Origin: Chara braunii
Lineage: Eukaryota; Streptophyta; Charophyceae; Charales; Characeae
NCBI GenBank assembly: GCA_003427395.1
Contig: BFEA01000148.1
Location: 1,226,448-1,269,422 of the forward strand
Direction of reading: 5' to 3'
Length of the DNA: 42,975 nucleotides
Translations under genes and position numbers: made by a program
Shown here: positions 20,090-30,432 of the stretch, one piece after another
How positions within the stretch are numbered: the first letter of the stretch is position 1
Layout: each line of letters opens with the position of its first letter
The notes under the pieces: generated by a model
Told to the model about the DNA's origin: nothing
The model's database searches: none
What the model saw: only the letters and a program-made list of their open reading frames with translations

Positions 20090-23000
20090 GAGGGCGTGGG
20101 GTGGGACAGGGTCTGGAAAGTCTGAGGGTGGGCGTAGTGGGAACGAGGGTTCTATGTTTGTCCAGTCTTTAAAGACTAAACGATAGTCTCTTATCTGTTC
20201 CAGGTCCCGTTGTCCCTCTCCCTTGTCTCCACTCCATTACACTTTTGCTATCCATCCTTCTCTCTCCCCTCCTACCCGATCCATACAGAATGCAGTAATC
20301 CGTCTCCTAACATCTCCAATTTGTCTAAAGAGGTCTAGTTGTGCTTTTATGTCTGACCATCTTTGTGTGAGTTCAGGATGCACCTGCTGCTGGATTTGTT
20401 TTGTGATCTCTGCCCCATCTATTCTCACCTTCTCCATGGCCAAAGTGCACCTCTGCCACCATAGTGCCCATATCACTGCCCTCCTTCCCAGTCTGTACAT
20501 GTGCTCTACAAAGGTCGTGGCTGCTCTTGCTGTCGGCCAGTGGCCAGCCAGAATTGCTTGCCATGCCCAAGGTCAAGGGATTTTTGGTTCTATCTTCCGC
20601 CATATGTGATCCCACCATCTCCATATAAATTGGGCTATCGGACATGGCATAAAAATATGCTCAATGGTCTCCACTTTCTTATAGAAAGGGAAGAGGCTCT
20701 GGCACCGTTGGCCCCATGGGAGTAGCAGACCTCGTTGTTCTAAATTTGTCCAGTCCGTTAGCCAGTCGTTTGTTGGCAAACAGTGGTGGGCAATCTGCCA
20801 CTATAGGGAAGTGATTTTCATAGGCTTAGATTTATGTTTCTTAAACCATTGAATCGGTGATAAGACGGTGCGGTCTATATTGAGGTGTCTAGCCCAACGA
20901 TCGTTGACCGTGTCCCTCGGGCATCGTTTTGGGCTGAGCATTTTATAAGTTGATTTAATCGACAGTTGATGCAAGCTGATGAAATCTATTTTGGGGCCTC
21001 CTATTCTCTGGGAAGGTTTCCATGTCCATTCTGTCGGGTCCAGGGTCAGGTCCTGGATTGACTTTAGTGGTTGGAAAGTCACCCTCTGTCCCTTTTCCTC
21101 CATCACTCTCACTCGGTATACCGATGCTTTCTCTTTCCGTTCAACAGGAGCTCTACTTCCTTAAGGGATGCCCGTTCCAGTGATGGACCAGGTATAGTGT
21201 TCGACCAAGACCGTTTGAGGTAAAACCATATGTACCAGACCCATCCTCAGCGGGGTCTCCTTGCTTGCCACCCAATCTCCTTCTCTCACAGAGGGGCCTC
21301 GTTGAGGGTTGGTACCATGCCCGTGGGATGACTTCAATTATGTTATCAAAAAAATTATTTACGTGATGACAATATCATAAGATTTCCCGAAGTTGTTATC
21401 CTGTTTTCCAGTCTTGTCGCTCACTGTCCCAGAGGTCCCCGACCCTATGCACACCTCGTTTAACCCAACTTTTCCAGGGTAGTGATAAGCTTGTCATGAC
21501 ATAGCCTTGCAAATCTGTCAACCATCGATTACCAAAAAGAGGTTGTCGATAGACTTCCTCCCAATGGATGGGGGGGGTCTTCTCTGGGAGTGGAAGTCTG
21601 CGCCAGGTCTCCAATAGAGACGACCAAAAATTATCCATCGTTTGGCCGCTGCCCTCCACCCCCTCCCTGCCTTGTGGGATTTTGCGAGGAATTGCCTCAA
21701 AACGATCCTCTAGCCCTGTCAGCGGGTGTGTTGTTTAGGGGGCAGTTGGGGCCAGATGGGCTAAGTGTTCTAGGGATAAAACACACCACGGGCTCTGAGG
21801 GGCAAAAATGAGTTTTTTAATCCATTTTAAACGTAATGGTTGCACCTGCGTGGCTGGGTCAATTATTCCCAAGCCTCCCCATGCCTTAGGCTAGATGATT
21901 GACTCTCACGCCACGCGATTAATTACATTATCTTACTCGTCACCCCCTCTCCATAGAAAAACTATTGCCTTCCTCTTTAGGCTCCGCACGGCCACTTTGC
22001 TCAGTGGCCACAATAAGGACTTGTACCATAGCGTTGCAAAGATCACATTGTTGATTACCAATGCGCGTCCGAAAAGAGATGTGTGCTTGTTTCTCCAGTT
22101 GTTTAATTTTTGTTGAGTCGGAGTACTGATTCATTCGTCATTGGTTTGTGGGCGTCCTTTTGTGGTCATGGACACCCCTAAGATTTTAATCGGGGTCTCT
22201 AACGCCATCCAATTGATTCGTGTTGATTCTGGGGGCCGCCCCCCTTGGTAATGGATCCACCAACCTTGTGTCTTGCTCCCCCAATTAACAATCATATCGG
22301 AAACCCTGACGAATTTCTCCATCATCTGTTGAATTTCCTCCATATTGCGGTGTGTGGCTTTTGCCGTAATCGTGAGGTCGTCCGCAAACAGGGAGCACAC
22401 TAGGATTGCGTCCTCCGGGATACATGTGATCCGGATTCTGGAGATATTTTTGTTTGCCCGGAGGTTGGCTGCTAATGCTTCCATGATGACCAGAAAGAGG
22501 AAGAGGGTTATTGGGTCCCCTTGGCGGACAAACTGTTCCAGGCGCAGAGGTGGTGCCAGACATCGTTGACTTGGACGCAGGTGGTTGCATTTTGGCAAAT
22601 TATTCGTATCCAGCGCCTGAAATCTGACGCAAAGTCTATTTTTTCTAGACATCTGTCTAGAAACAACCAGTCCACATGGTCGTAGGCCTTTTCAAAATTG
22701 ATGAAAATCAAGGCTACGTTTTGGCATGAGTGTTTCGTGAGTTAGAGTACCTCATAGATGAATAAGATGTTCTTTTGTATGTTCCGATTCTCCATGAAGC
22801 CGGTTTGTGATGGGTGAATGATATCTTCCATTATCGGAATCATATTGTTTGCCAAGGCTTTCGACAAAATTTTATATACTATCGTGAGAAGTGTGATTGG
22901 TCGATAGTTCCCAATGTCCATTTTATCCTTTTTTATATATTATAGGAGTGTGAGTACCCATTGCCCCACCATTTCTACCATTTCCCCTGTGAGCCATACT

Positions 23001-23676
23001 TCTTCGTAGAAGTCCATCACATCCTGGCTGAAAAAGCCTCATGAAGATTCCAAAAATTCCTTGGGGAAGCCATCAATCCTGAGAGTTTTTTCCTCTTTCA
23101 TTTGCAGGAGAGCAGTTCATATCTCTTGTTAAGAGAGCGGAGCCTCTAAGGAGTCGCGTTGTTCAGGTGTTAGTGTTTTGTTTAATGGTTCCAGGAATTC
23201 ATCTATTAGATGATCATGGTGTGGCGCGTCTGACTTGTCTACATATGATGAGAAAAGATCCTTATGAAAGTCGTATGTTACCTTAATACATCGGGTCGTC
23301 GTCACAGCTGGGGCCGATTTCCGGGCTTGTGGTTCGTAGAGCGCTTCAATCGTGGTTATTTTGATTTGTGTTCTGGCTAGGCTAAAAAAGTGAGAGTCCA
23401 TTGCTCCTTTAGTGACGAATCTGGATAATTATGCCCTTGTTTGGGCTCGCTGCCATCGTGTGTGTGCTTCAGTAGTTGGGACTTTAGGTCATGTATGTGC
23501 ACTTTATAATTCAGAGATCCTTTGCTCCTGCTCTTGCAAATTTTTCTTTGGCTCTGCTTCTACAAGGTTTTGCATAATCGTGATTTCTTGTTAGTGTCGC
23601 TATGCGGCTAGGTGTTTGGAGTATTCGTTACATTTTTTAGCCATAAAGAATAAACCATTGTTAAACCATGCGATCT
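20090..23676 (-). pseudogene. LINE F ORF2 fragment: linker, RT, C-terminus
   Basis: Residual frames are 23129-23401 (pre-RT linker, DSHFFSLARTQIK and FHKDLFSS), 22508-22711 (IFINFEKAYDHVDW, with Asn before the catalytic region), 22131-22652 (FVRQGDPITLFLF and LFADDLTITAKA), 21396-21659 (FWSSLLETWRRLP, WVKRGVHRVGDLWD), 20801-21112 (STYKMLSPKRCPRD), 20573-20779 (TNLEQRGLLLPWGQRC then ETIEHIFMPC, a zf-RVT-like finger) and 20237-20500 (RLGRRAVIWALWWQRC). Many frameshifts and stops. Catalytic FADD is kept. Confidence 0.88.
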
Positions 23677-23683
23677 AGGAATC

Positions 23684-24247
23684 TTGTTGCGAAGGCGTTT
23701 TGTTCCCGTCTGCTACGACCGTGGGGAGCTGGGGCACTATCGCAATCAGTGTCCGCGGCTTGGTGGTGAGGGTGTTTCTCGATTCCCATCACGGGGTCGA
23801 TCAACATCACTGAGGAATGATCCAATACATCCTGATAAAATATCGGTTTGCGAAGAACCCGTTTTGAAGCAGCAATTTGAAGATCTCTCAAGTACTGTCG
23901 CTACGATGAAAGAGTTCGTCGAAAGGGAGAATGCAAGAAGGGAGGAGAAGGAGAGGCATAAACAAGAAAAGGCGGAGCGTAGGAAGCGTGAGGAGGAAGC
24001 AAGGGCGGGAGCCGAACGTTTGGAAACAGAGAAGAAGTTAGAGTTTGAATGCCGTGAAAATGAAAGGAAGAAGGAAACGATGAGGTTGGCGGAACAAAAG
24101 GAGCTGATGAAAAAAAAGGTGAATACGACAGTATCGGTGCACATGGGTGGTTTGCGAGAGGAGCTCAAGTACCATATGGACATATGTCTGGAGGAGTTAG
24201 CTAAGCTAAAGGGAAAGGCTAAAAAGCCATCGCCAAGAACTGAGTAA
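23684..24247 (+). CDS. Zinc-knuckle/coiled-coil protein of the Penelope-like element
   Basis: A 187-residue frame. Near the start CYDRGELGHYRNQC has the form of a CX2CX4HX4C knuckle, but the second Cys is Arg. After a Ser/Arg-rich stretch, residues about 65-160 are almost entirely Lys, Glu, Arg and Ala (RKREEEARAGAERLETEKKL), a long predicted coiled coil. The last part (HMGGLREELKYHMDICLEEL) is also helical. It would be a gag-like RNA-binding component. The frame ends with TGA-adjacent TAA at 24247; the next codons continue an acidic segment. The start is uncertain because the element is 5'-truncated. Confidence 0.8.
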   Translation: MLRRRFVPVCYDRGELGHYRNQCPRLGGEGVSRFPSRGRSTSLRNDPIHPDKISVCEEPVLKQQFEDLSSTVATMKEFVERENARREEKERHKQEKAERRKREEEARAGAERLETEKKLEFECRENERKKETMRLAEQKELMKKKVNTTVSVHMGGLREELKYHMDICLEELAKLKGKAKKPSPRTE

Positions 24248-24790
24248 TCATCGGAAGAGGATTATGAGTCTTATAAGAGTGAGGTGGAAGCCCTTAGCAA
24301 GAAGACCGAGCACCTAACTATTGGAGCCTTTTTGGAGGTAAGAGACGACGTGGACCGGAGAAGACGATTGGTGACAGCCCACCTATGGAATCACCCGCCA
24401 AGTGCACCTCGAAGAAACTTGGTGTGAGCTATGTGAGAACGACAGGACGCCTGTTTGGCTGTAAACCGATCCCCATGAAGAACTCGCCAACAAAGAAGAC
24501 TCCGAGAAAGTCCTCCATGAAGAAGACGAGGAAGATACCAGCTACTATCGGCCCTATGGGCTAGGTCCGATACATGAAAGACAACCTCCGAGAGTTGGGT
24601 GGACTGACCGCCGAAAAGAGGAAGCAGGAGGCGTACGGGTCGACGGACGACGACTCTACTGAGGAGGTGAATGCCAAGACTGCTGATGAAGAAGACCAAA
24701 TGGGGACCACTGATGATGATGCGACTACAAGTGAGAACTGACGAAGATGGACGAATAAGGAATTATGGGTTATCTGTCGCTGCATAATTG
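24248..24790 (+). pseudogene. Basic and acidic linker of the Penelope-like element
   Basis: No long frame survives, but pieces are readable. There is an acidic segment (EEDYESYKSEVEAL), then in another frame a lysine-rich segment with SPTKKTPRKSSMKKTRK and IPATIGPMG, followed by RYMKDNLRELGGLTAEK and an acidic tail with TEEVNAK. It probably links the coiled-coil part to the nuclease. Frameshifts lie near 24365 and a stop near 24562. Confidence 0.6.
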
Positions 24791-24798
24791 TTCTCAGG

Positions 24799-25257
24799 GT
24801 GAAGGGATTATCTAACAAGAATTTCGAGATTTTGTACCGCTTTGTTGTGGTTTTGTTGGCGCTTAATGACCAAATTCGCTGGTTAAACAAATGCGTTGAT
24901 TCTTGGGTTAGATTGTACAATCAGTCAGGGATTGTTATCTTCTCTACTATACATAGCTGCATCTATGTCCTTACGTCTCCGATCTGTAGAGCTCAATATG
25001 TAGGCCAGACAGCCAGGAACGGTGAGGTTCGTTGGAAGGAACACATCTCGGTGTGTGGTCGGGGCCGGAAACATAACCACCTGTATCGATGGTGGGGAGT
25101 TTTTGGTCATAGTCCTACCTACTTTTACCGGTCGATACGTGTAAAGCTGATGAGTTGCCTAACGTGGAGAAGCTGTTTATTCTACGGTGGTCTCCGGTCC
25201 TTAATACCACTGACAGACTACCAAAGAAGAAGCAGAGACGGGGACGCAAGAAGATAG
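24799..25257 (+). CDS. GIY-YIG endonuclease domain (partial)
   Basis: In this 152-residue frame, residues about 52-85 read CIYVLTSPICRAQYVGQT followed by RWKEHI. The IYVL and YVG segments correspond to the GIY and YIG motifs, and the Arg/His cluster that follows fits the catalytic helix of the family. A His-Leu-Tyr-Arg-Trp-Trp segment follows. The domain would cut target DNA to prime reverse transcription. After about residue 115 the frame departs from the apparent original: the next part continues at 25155-25493 in another frame. Confidence 0.78.
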   Translation: MKGLSNKNFEILYRFVVVLLALNDQIRWLNKCVDSWVRLYNQSGIVIFSTIHSCIYVLTSPICRAQYVGQTARNGEVRWKEHISVCGRGRKHNHLYRWWGVFGHSPTYFYRSIRVKLMSCLTWRSCLFYGGLRSLIPLTDYQRRSRDGDARR

Positions 25258-26170
25258 GAAAGAATGAGAGGAGGCGAGGGAGCAAGTTAGCTGAAAACTG
25301 CAGGGAACCGATAGGAATCCAACCTGTGAGGGTGCGTTTAGGAGATACCGAGGAATGGATGGTGAGCATCTTCGAGTTGTTATGCCGCCAGCAAGAATCC
25401 GACACTCTGAAATTTCGATTGTCCCTATTGCCTGGTAATGACTGGTGTGGAGGTTGGAAATCGGTTCGAAAGGCTTTTGCAATAGTATCGTAAGAATTAA
25501 TGGACAACGGGCTAAGCTCCATGCCTGCAAACGCAACCTGGAAGAAGGCGGAGAGGTGGATTTCATCTATTTGCGTAGATGGATGCCCAGATTGAGCGTC
25601 GATAAGAAGTTGCTTGTCTCATTGTCATGTAATCCATGTAGGCTTAAATTCCTGGGGGAATGTAGCCTTGAGGTTTTGGTCAGACTTTTGGGCGCTTCGA
25701 AGGATTTCGAGAAGCAATCGACCATTGCGTACTTGCGTAGGCTGATTACTCGGACCGCTAAGGACGTGTATGGATGGCACCTGACCGGTCATTTGGTGGT
25801 TAAGCTGAAATTCGACGACAGGATTAAGCTGGTCGAAGTACGAAAGCTGATTAACAACAAATTGTTGGATTTGGATTTGCTTACCTGTATTAAAAACTTG
25901 GCACGTAGTTCTGTTCGTATCGTATGGGTTAAAAACCCGTCGGTAGCGAACATCTTGCACAATCAGCGCAGCTTTGCTCGCGCTGATGTGTCGATCTGCA
26001 TCTGTGCAGACGCTCCCTATCCGATGATAGGAGGACACGTGCAGTTTAGATTACAGGAATTGAATGATGTACATCCACTGATCTGGAATGCGAACAACAT
26101 TCCTAGACCAGCGCTTGGTGATAGAGGTATTCTGTTGTCGAAAGAGTTGTCCGAGGCGTTCAACTGCTAG
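25155..26170 (+). pseudogene. Middle region of the Penelope-like polyprotein
   Basis: Two overlapping frames (25155-25493 and 25445-26170) encode the segment between nuclease and RT. The first has a very basic stretch (LPKKKQRRGRKKIGKNERRR), and the second is a mixed alpha/beta-looking region with LLVSLSCNPCRLKF and VRIVWVKNPSVANIL. I recognise no named domain. The frame of the second part continues into 26225-26677 across one in-frame TAG at 26168-26170, so they were one protein. Confidence 0.65.
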
Positions 26171-26224
26171 AGTAACTGTCGTGGTAACACGGTAAAATTT
26201 GGCCGCGAGGAAGTCAATCACTGC

Positions 26225-27627
26225 TTGATTCGTAATCCTGAACCTATGAAGTGTTGTTTGAAGATATGTGAAGTTGAAACTGTGAAAGTGCGTTTGGATG
26301 GGTATGTGTTGACGCCACTTGACCGAAATTCGGGTGAAACGTTGGTACTGTGCCCTTTTGTGTACTATGATGCCATAAAGAGTCTATTTGTCCGGAGTTC
26401 CGGGTACACTGTGGAAGTTCGATCTGAAGTTGAAGTGTTGAAGACCATGAGGATGGATTTGAAGAAAGTGGGTTTACAACGATTCATTGGGTGGAACAAC
26501 ATAGGGAGAATGGGCGAAGCCTATGCTCTTCCAAAACACAAGGACATATCGAGATATCGACCGATATGCCCTACTTTTCGGAACCGACAGTACGAGCCGG
26601 GAGATGTGTGGCAAAAACCCTTAATCACCTACTTTTCTCACTCCCCTAGGATTGGCACTTTAACCTCAGATCAGTGAACAATTTGGCTCCACAACTCGAG
26701 CGTTTTAATCGGAGAATTGTGAAGACTGCGAAGGCGGGTGCTGAACTTGTCTCAATGGCTTTTGACATTAAAGACATGTTCAGCAAGCTCCCGCACGATG
26801 ATATCATTATCGCTACCAATTGGCTACTTGACTATCATGAAGGGAAAGGCCGACACTCCGTCCGAGTTAACCCCAGAGGCAGGGGTAGTACCTTTGGTTT
26901 AACTACCGGGGAGGACCATTGGAGGAAGGTGGAGTTGGAAACTATCAGAGCTTTTGTCAAATTCGATCTTCAACATACGTACACTAAAGCCACTGGTGTA
27001 CTGCTGAAGCAAGTGGTGGGAATCCCAATGGGAAAAAGTACCAGCCCCCCACTTGCCTGTATCCTCTGTGCATATGCTGAATTTCGTTTTCTTAACGAGT
27101 TAGGGAATCTGAGACCCTTTGTTTTTGGGCTAAGACTGATGGATGACGTTAGTCTGGTCATTCTGAAGAATCAGAGGATTGGTGATCATGTTGAGAGTAT
27201 TCGAAGGAATTTTGAAGATTGCTACCCTAAGATTCTGACACTCAATCGTACGGATAATGAAACAGACCAGTGGGATTTTTTGGGACTCCAGATGGATCTC
27301 AATCAGTCCTGCTCGCGTATTGGCTGTGTACAGCAGTCTAAGAACGAGAGGACTATTTGGTCTGATGAATGTCTGGAGTTCAAAAACGGACAATCGTATT
27401 ACTCTTGGGGAAGCAAGTTGCAGAAAAGCGCTGTTGTCGCCAGTTACCTCCACCGAATTGACAGAAACTCTACCATTCGCAGCCAGATTCCTATGAAGGT
27501 GCTGGCGTTATCAAGGGAACTTCGTCTGAGGGATTTCCCCAAAGATTTCCTTGACAGAGTGTTAAGAAGATTTGCGCGTGGTCGGGATGAGCTTCGGACC
27601 AGGATTTGGCGTTGGCTGTATTCCTGA
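26225..27627 (+). pseudogene. Penelope-like reverse transcriptase
   Basis: The RT begins in frame 26225-26677 with the finger motif GEAYALPKHKDISRYRPICP. It shifts frame near 26645 and continues in 26674-27627. There it has block A FDIKDMFSKLPHDD, block B VGIPMGKSTSPPLACI and block C RLMDDVSLV, with all three catalytic aspartates in place and LMDD where most RTs have an aromatic residue before DD. FLGLQMDL follows. The thumb-like C-terminus ends LRTRIWRWLYS at 27627 with no nuclease after it. The call as Penelope-type rests on LPKHK and GIPMG. One frameshift is enough to inactivate the RT part. Confidence 0.88.
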
Positions 27628-28389
27628 TTGGTTGACGTCTCCTTTTGCTTCTTTTTGCTTTCTTTTTGCTTTCTTTCGTTGATTTGCATTTGCTTTGATT
27701 GGGTTTGTTGTTTCTGTTCTGTGTAGATTAGATTGGGACAGAGTCCCTGCGTTGGGCGAGCTCAGAAAATTGCAAAATCCGCAAATTTGCAAGTTGGGGT
27801 TCACTGGTTTCGTCAACATTGGCCTTCCTGCCCTTCCCTTGTTACCATTGATGCTTGTTTAGGTGATTTTACTTTTGGTCCTTTCTTGCAGTCTTAGAAA
27901 TAGTGTCCTTTCATGCTTGGTTTCAGACGATTTCAGTCTTTCATTCTTTTAGGCGGTCTTTTGTAATGGTGTCACTGTTTTGTAGTATCATTGTTTTTTT
28001 ACGAAATAGGTTTCTTGAATACGTAAGTATACAATTGTTTATTGAGTCGGCCACTTTGTAGTTTTTTGGTTTTGTCTTTGGTTAATACAGGGAAGAGGCT
28101 CCACATTATATACTACGATTGGTGACCTTACAGCTAGTCTTTTGTAGTTTCATGGATTTCTCACCAAATACGTTTCTTCATTAAGTCAGTTNAGAATTGT
28201 TTACTGAGTCGGNCACTTAGTGATATTTTGACTTTGTCTTTGGTTAATACAGGGGAGGGGCTCCACCTCACAGAGTAGGTTTGGAGACCATGCAGCCCCT
28301 GCATATGGTTCCTAGCTGACATATTTATCCTCCCTTGGGCACTGGGCCCTCAATTGAAAAAGGATTTATTTTAAAAAAAAAAAAAAAAA
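27628..28389 (+). repeat. Penelope-like element 3' UTR with tandem duplication and poly(A)
   Basis: Two units of about 160 bp (27979-28139 and 28140-28290) share TTTTGTAGT, an ATACGTTTCTT-like block, GAGTCGG(C/N)CACTT, TTTGTCTTTGGTTAATACAG and GGGGCTCCAC or GAGGCTCCAC. A poly(A) run follows at 28371-28389. Repeated ends are typical of Penelope elements, although those are usually whole-element tandem arrays. Confidence 0.75.
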
Positions 28390-29082
28390 GCATTTTTATT
28401 TTGACTTTGACTTGCCTTTTGCCAGATTTTTAGGCTGCTCTTAACTGAGGATGCTGGGACAGGGTTGAAGGACTGCTGAGACCGTTGATGCCGGAATAGG
28501 GCCGCAGTCCCGCTGAGCTATTGTTTTGGTCTATGAATTATGGCCTTCAGTGAGTAGCCTTCAGAATTTTCGTTTGTTTTTCTGTTTGGTGAGGCCGCGG
28601 GCGCAGCAGGGGGTCTGGCTTCTGTTGAACCCGAATAACCGCGGGTGCCTTTTGTGTGTGAACTTTTGTGGACCGCGCTTTTCGGGTTTTCGATTTTCGA
28701 ATTTAGGCCTGTCATTCGGGAAGTCACGTTTTTTAGGCGATAGGAAGACTATAAGAGGGATGATTGTTTAGCCTTAAGCCTTTTTGGGTCCGACACCGTT
28801 AGCCCGGATGCTTGCTAGACAGGTCAACGATGGAGGAGGGAATGTGGTCTGTTGGGACGTGAAGAAGGGAGAAGTTTTTGGCGGATAGCCCCCTGAAGAG
28901 ACTGCGTGGCGGCAGTCGAAACTGGTCGGGGTAGCCATACCCACCGGCTTTGCAATCTTCACTTTTCTGTACTTTAATGTACTATGATTACTTGGTTTAT
29001 GTCATTGACTGGCTATTCTAGCCACTGATGATTGTCTGCGGAGTTTTCTCTCACTTGTCAGTCAACCTCACTCCACGGCAGT
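28390..29082. other. No gene seen
   Basis: About 690 bases of unique-looking sequence with no long frame and no repeat shared with the rest of the window. It may be flanking target DNA or an unrecognised element end. Confidence 0.4.
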
Positions 29083-29140
29083 AGGAACAATTTTGAGTGT
29101 TAAAAAAAAAAAGAAAAAAAAAAAGGAACAATTTTGAGTG
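29083..29140 (+). mobile_element. Poly(A)-only insertion with 17-bp TSD
   Basis: AGGAACAATTTTGAGTG occurs at 29083-29099 and again, identical, at 29124-29140. Between them lie only TT and an A-rich run of about 22 bases with one G. The pattern is that of a retroposition in which only the tail was copied. Confidence 0.85.
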
Positions 29141-29409
29141 GAGAGGAAATCCAGACTTATTTCGGGTACTCGTTCTGGGCGGGGGAGGGCCTCTTTTTTT
29201 TTTTTTTTTTTTTTTTATAATAAATCTTTGCCCCCTCGCATGGTTGGCCACGGCCGCGATGCCGCGGCCACATTCGAGGTTTAAGGGGGAAAAAAAAAAA
29301 AAAAACATCTCGTCGCGTGGGTAAGAAGAAGAAGACGAGAGGGCGACGAGAACAGAAGGTGGAGGGGGAGGAGAAGATAGCGGAGAAGGAGGGGGAGGAG
29401 AAGATAGCG

Positions 29410-29441
<32 letters not shown>

Positions 29442-29449
29442 CACCTTTT
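29141..29449. other. Poly(T)/poly(A) region with one solitary dyad unit
   Basis: T tracts lie near 29192-29216 and 29413-29440. A 22-bp purine-rich sequence (GGAGGGGGAGGAGAAGATAG core) is repeated at about 29361 and 29389. At 29252-29269, GGCCGCGATGCCGCGGCC resembles the dyad core of the satellite at 35931-36300. An A tract lies at 29290-29304. No gene is seen. Confidence 0.65.
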
Positions 29450-29741
29450 GTGTTCCAACTGCAATGGGCATCCCAGACCTTCCGTTTGACGCACAGGAGT
29501 GGAAGTGGTCCCCTGCAGGAGGCGCAACTAATCCTTCCTGACACGTCTACCTTCACAAGCTAACTGTTAAATCCACATGTAATATGCTCAGACCCAAACG
29601 CCATTGGAAAGATGACATTGTGGTTATAGACAGATGGGTCAGGCATCTGAATCTGGATTACCAGCTCCTCACTCCGATCCCTTGGTTCCAAGAAAGCGAG
29701 TCCAGGCCAGCCAAGGTCACCTCATTGCAGTGGCAGATAGA

Positions 29742-29772
<31 letters not shown>

Positions 29773-30432
29773 GAACAAGTGCTCCAGTCTATTTGTGGGG
29801 CGCAGCACGTGCTGGGAACCGGGCAGATAGATCATCACTGTCAGCCACCATATGACTGGATGGTGGACCATACCAACTTGGAGCAGAGGGGGCAGGCCCT
29901 ACCCTGGTGCCCATGTTCCCTTCGGGCTTTCCCACCTCACAAACAAGCTGAGAGCCTGAGACCATCAAGCATGTCTTCGTGCAGTGCCCTATCGCAGGGC
30001 ACAGTTCACCTGGCGCTGGTGGGACAGGATTTGGAGAAAAATGGTGCCCGGCCCACCCTGGGCCCTGGCCCTGGTCAGGGAGGGCGATCTTGACAGGCTA
30101 TTGGCCATTGATCCACGCGGCACCTCCCTTCACGGAGAATATGTTCAGGCTGGGAGGAAGATCAGTACTGTGGGCACTTTGCAACACGCTGTACCCAACC
30201 ACACTCATCCCTTGTCCCTGACTCTGCTGCCCCCCAGAGTAATCTGGACTGGCCCTCTGCAGCCATCAAGTTTTCCTTTTTCAGTTCTTCTCAGTTTCTT
30301 CTCAAAATTTTCAGTTTCTCCGTTCAGAACCTCAGCCGCAACCGGTAGTGGCCCCAGCCTGTACTTTTGTTCTTTGTATTTGTACATATATGGGATGCTA
30401 GACCTGGTTTCCAGCAGGTGCAGCTCCCCACC

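Larger units (their letters stand above)
19314..23676 (-). mobile_element. LINE F, 5'-truncated L1-like element
   Basis: The minus-strand copy runs from the endonuclease-RT linker (about 23676) through RT and C-terminal regions to a long 3' UTR and an A-rich tail (T-rich 19314-19366). Its 5' end stops exactly where the Penelope-like element begins, at a WFNNGLFFMAKKCNEYSK segment that LINE C also has (WFKNGLCFLGRKCNEYSK, near 11870). Confidence 0.88.
23677..28389 (+). mobile_element. Penelope-like retroelement with GIY-YIG before RT
   Basis: A 4.7-kb plus-strand unit in the order zinc-knuckle/coiled-coil, basic linker, GIY-YIG nuclease, unnamed middle domain, RT, duplicated 3' UTR and poly(A) (28371-28389). 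Canonical Penelope elements have the GIY-YIG nuclease after the RT; here it precedes it, and nothing nuclease-like follows the RT. A clade with N-terminal GIY-YIG has been described in the green lineage (Chlamys and relatives, from memory). Frames change at least four times, so this copy is dead. The 5' end is truncated against LINE F. No TSD was found. Confidence 0.85.

Noticed and set aside
25147-25180. CTGATGAG followed by a GAAG, possible hammerhead in the Penelope-like element
   Set aside because: There is no GAAA in the right place and no closing stems. The region is coding sequence next to the GIY-YIG domain.
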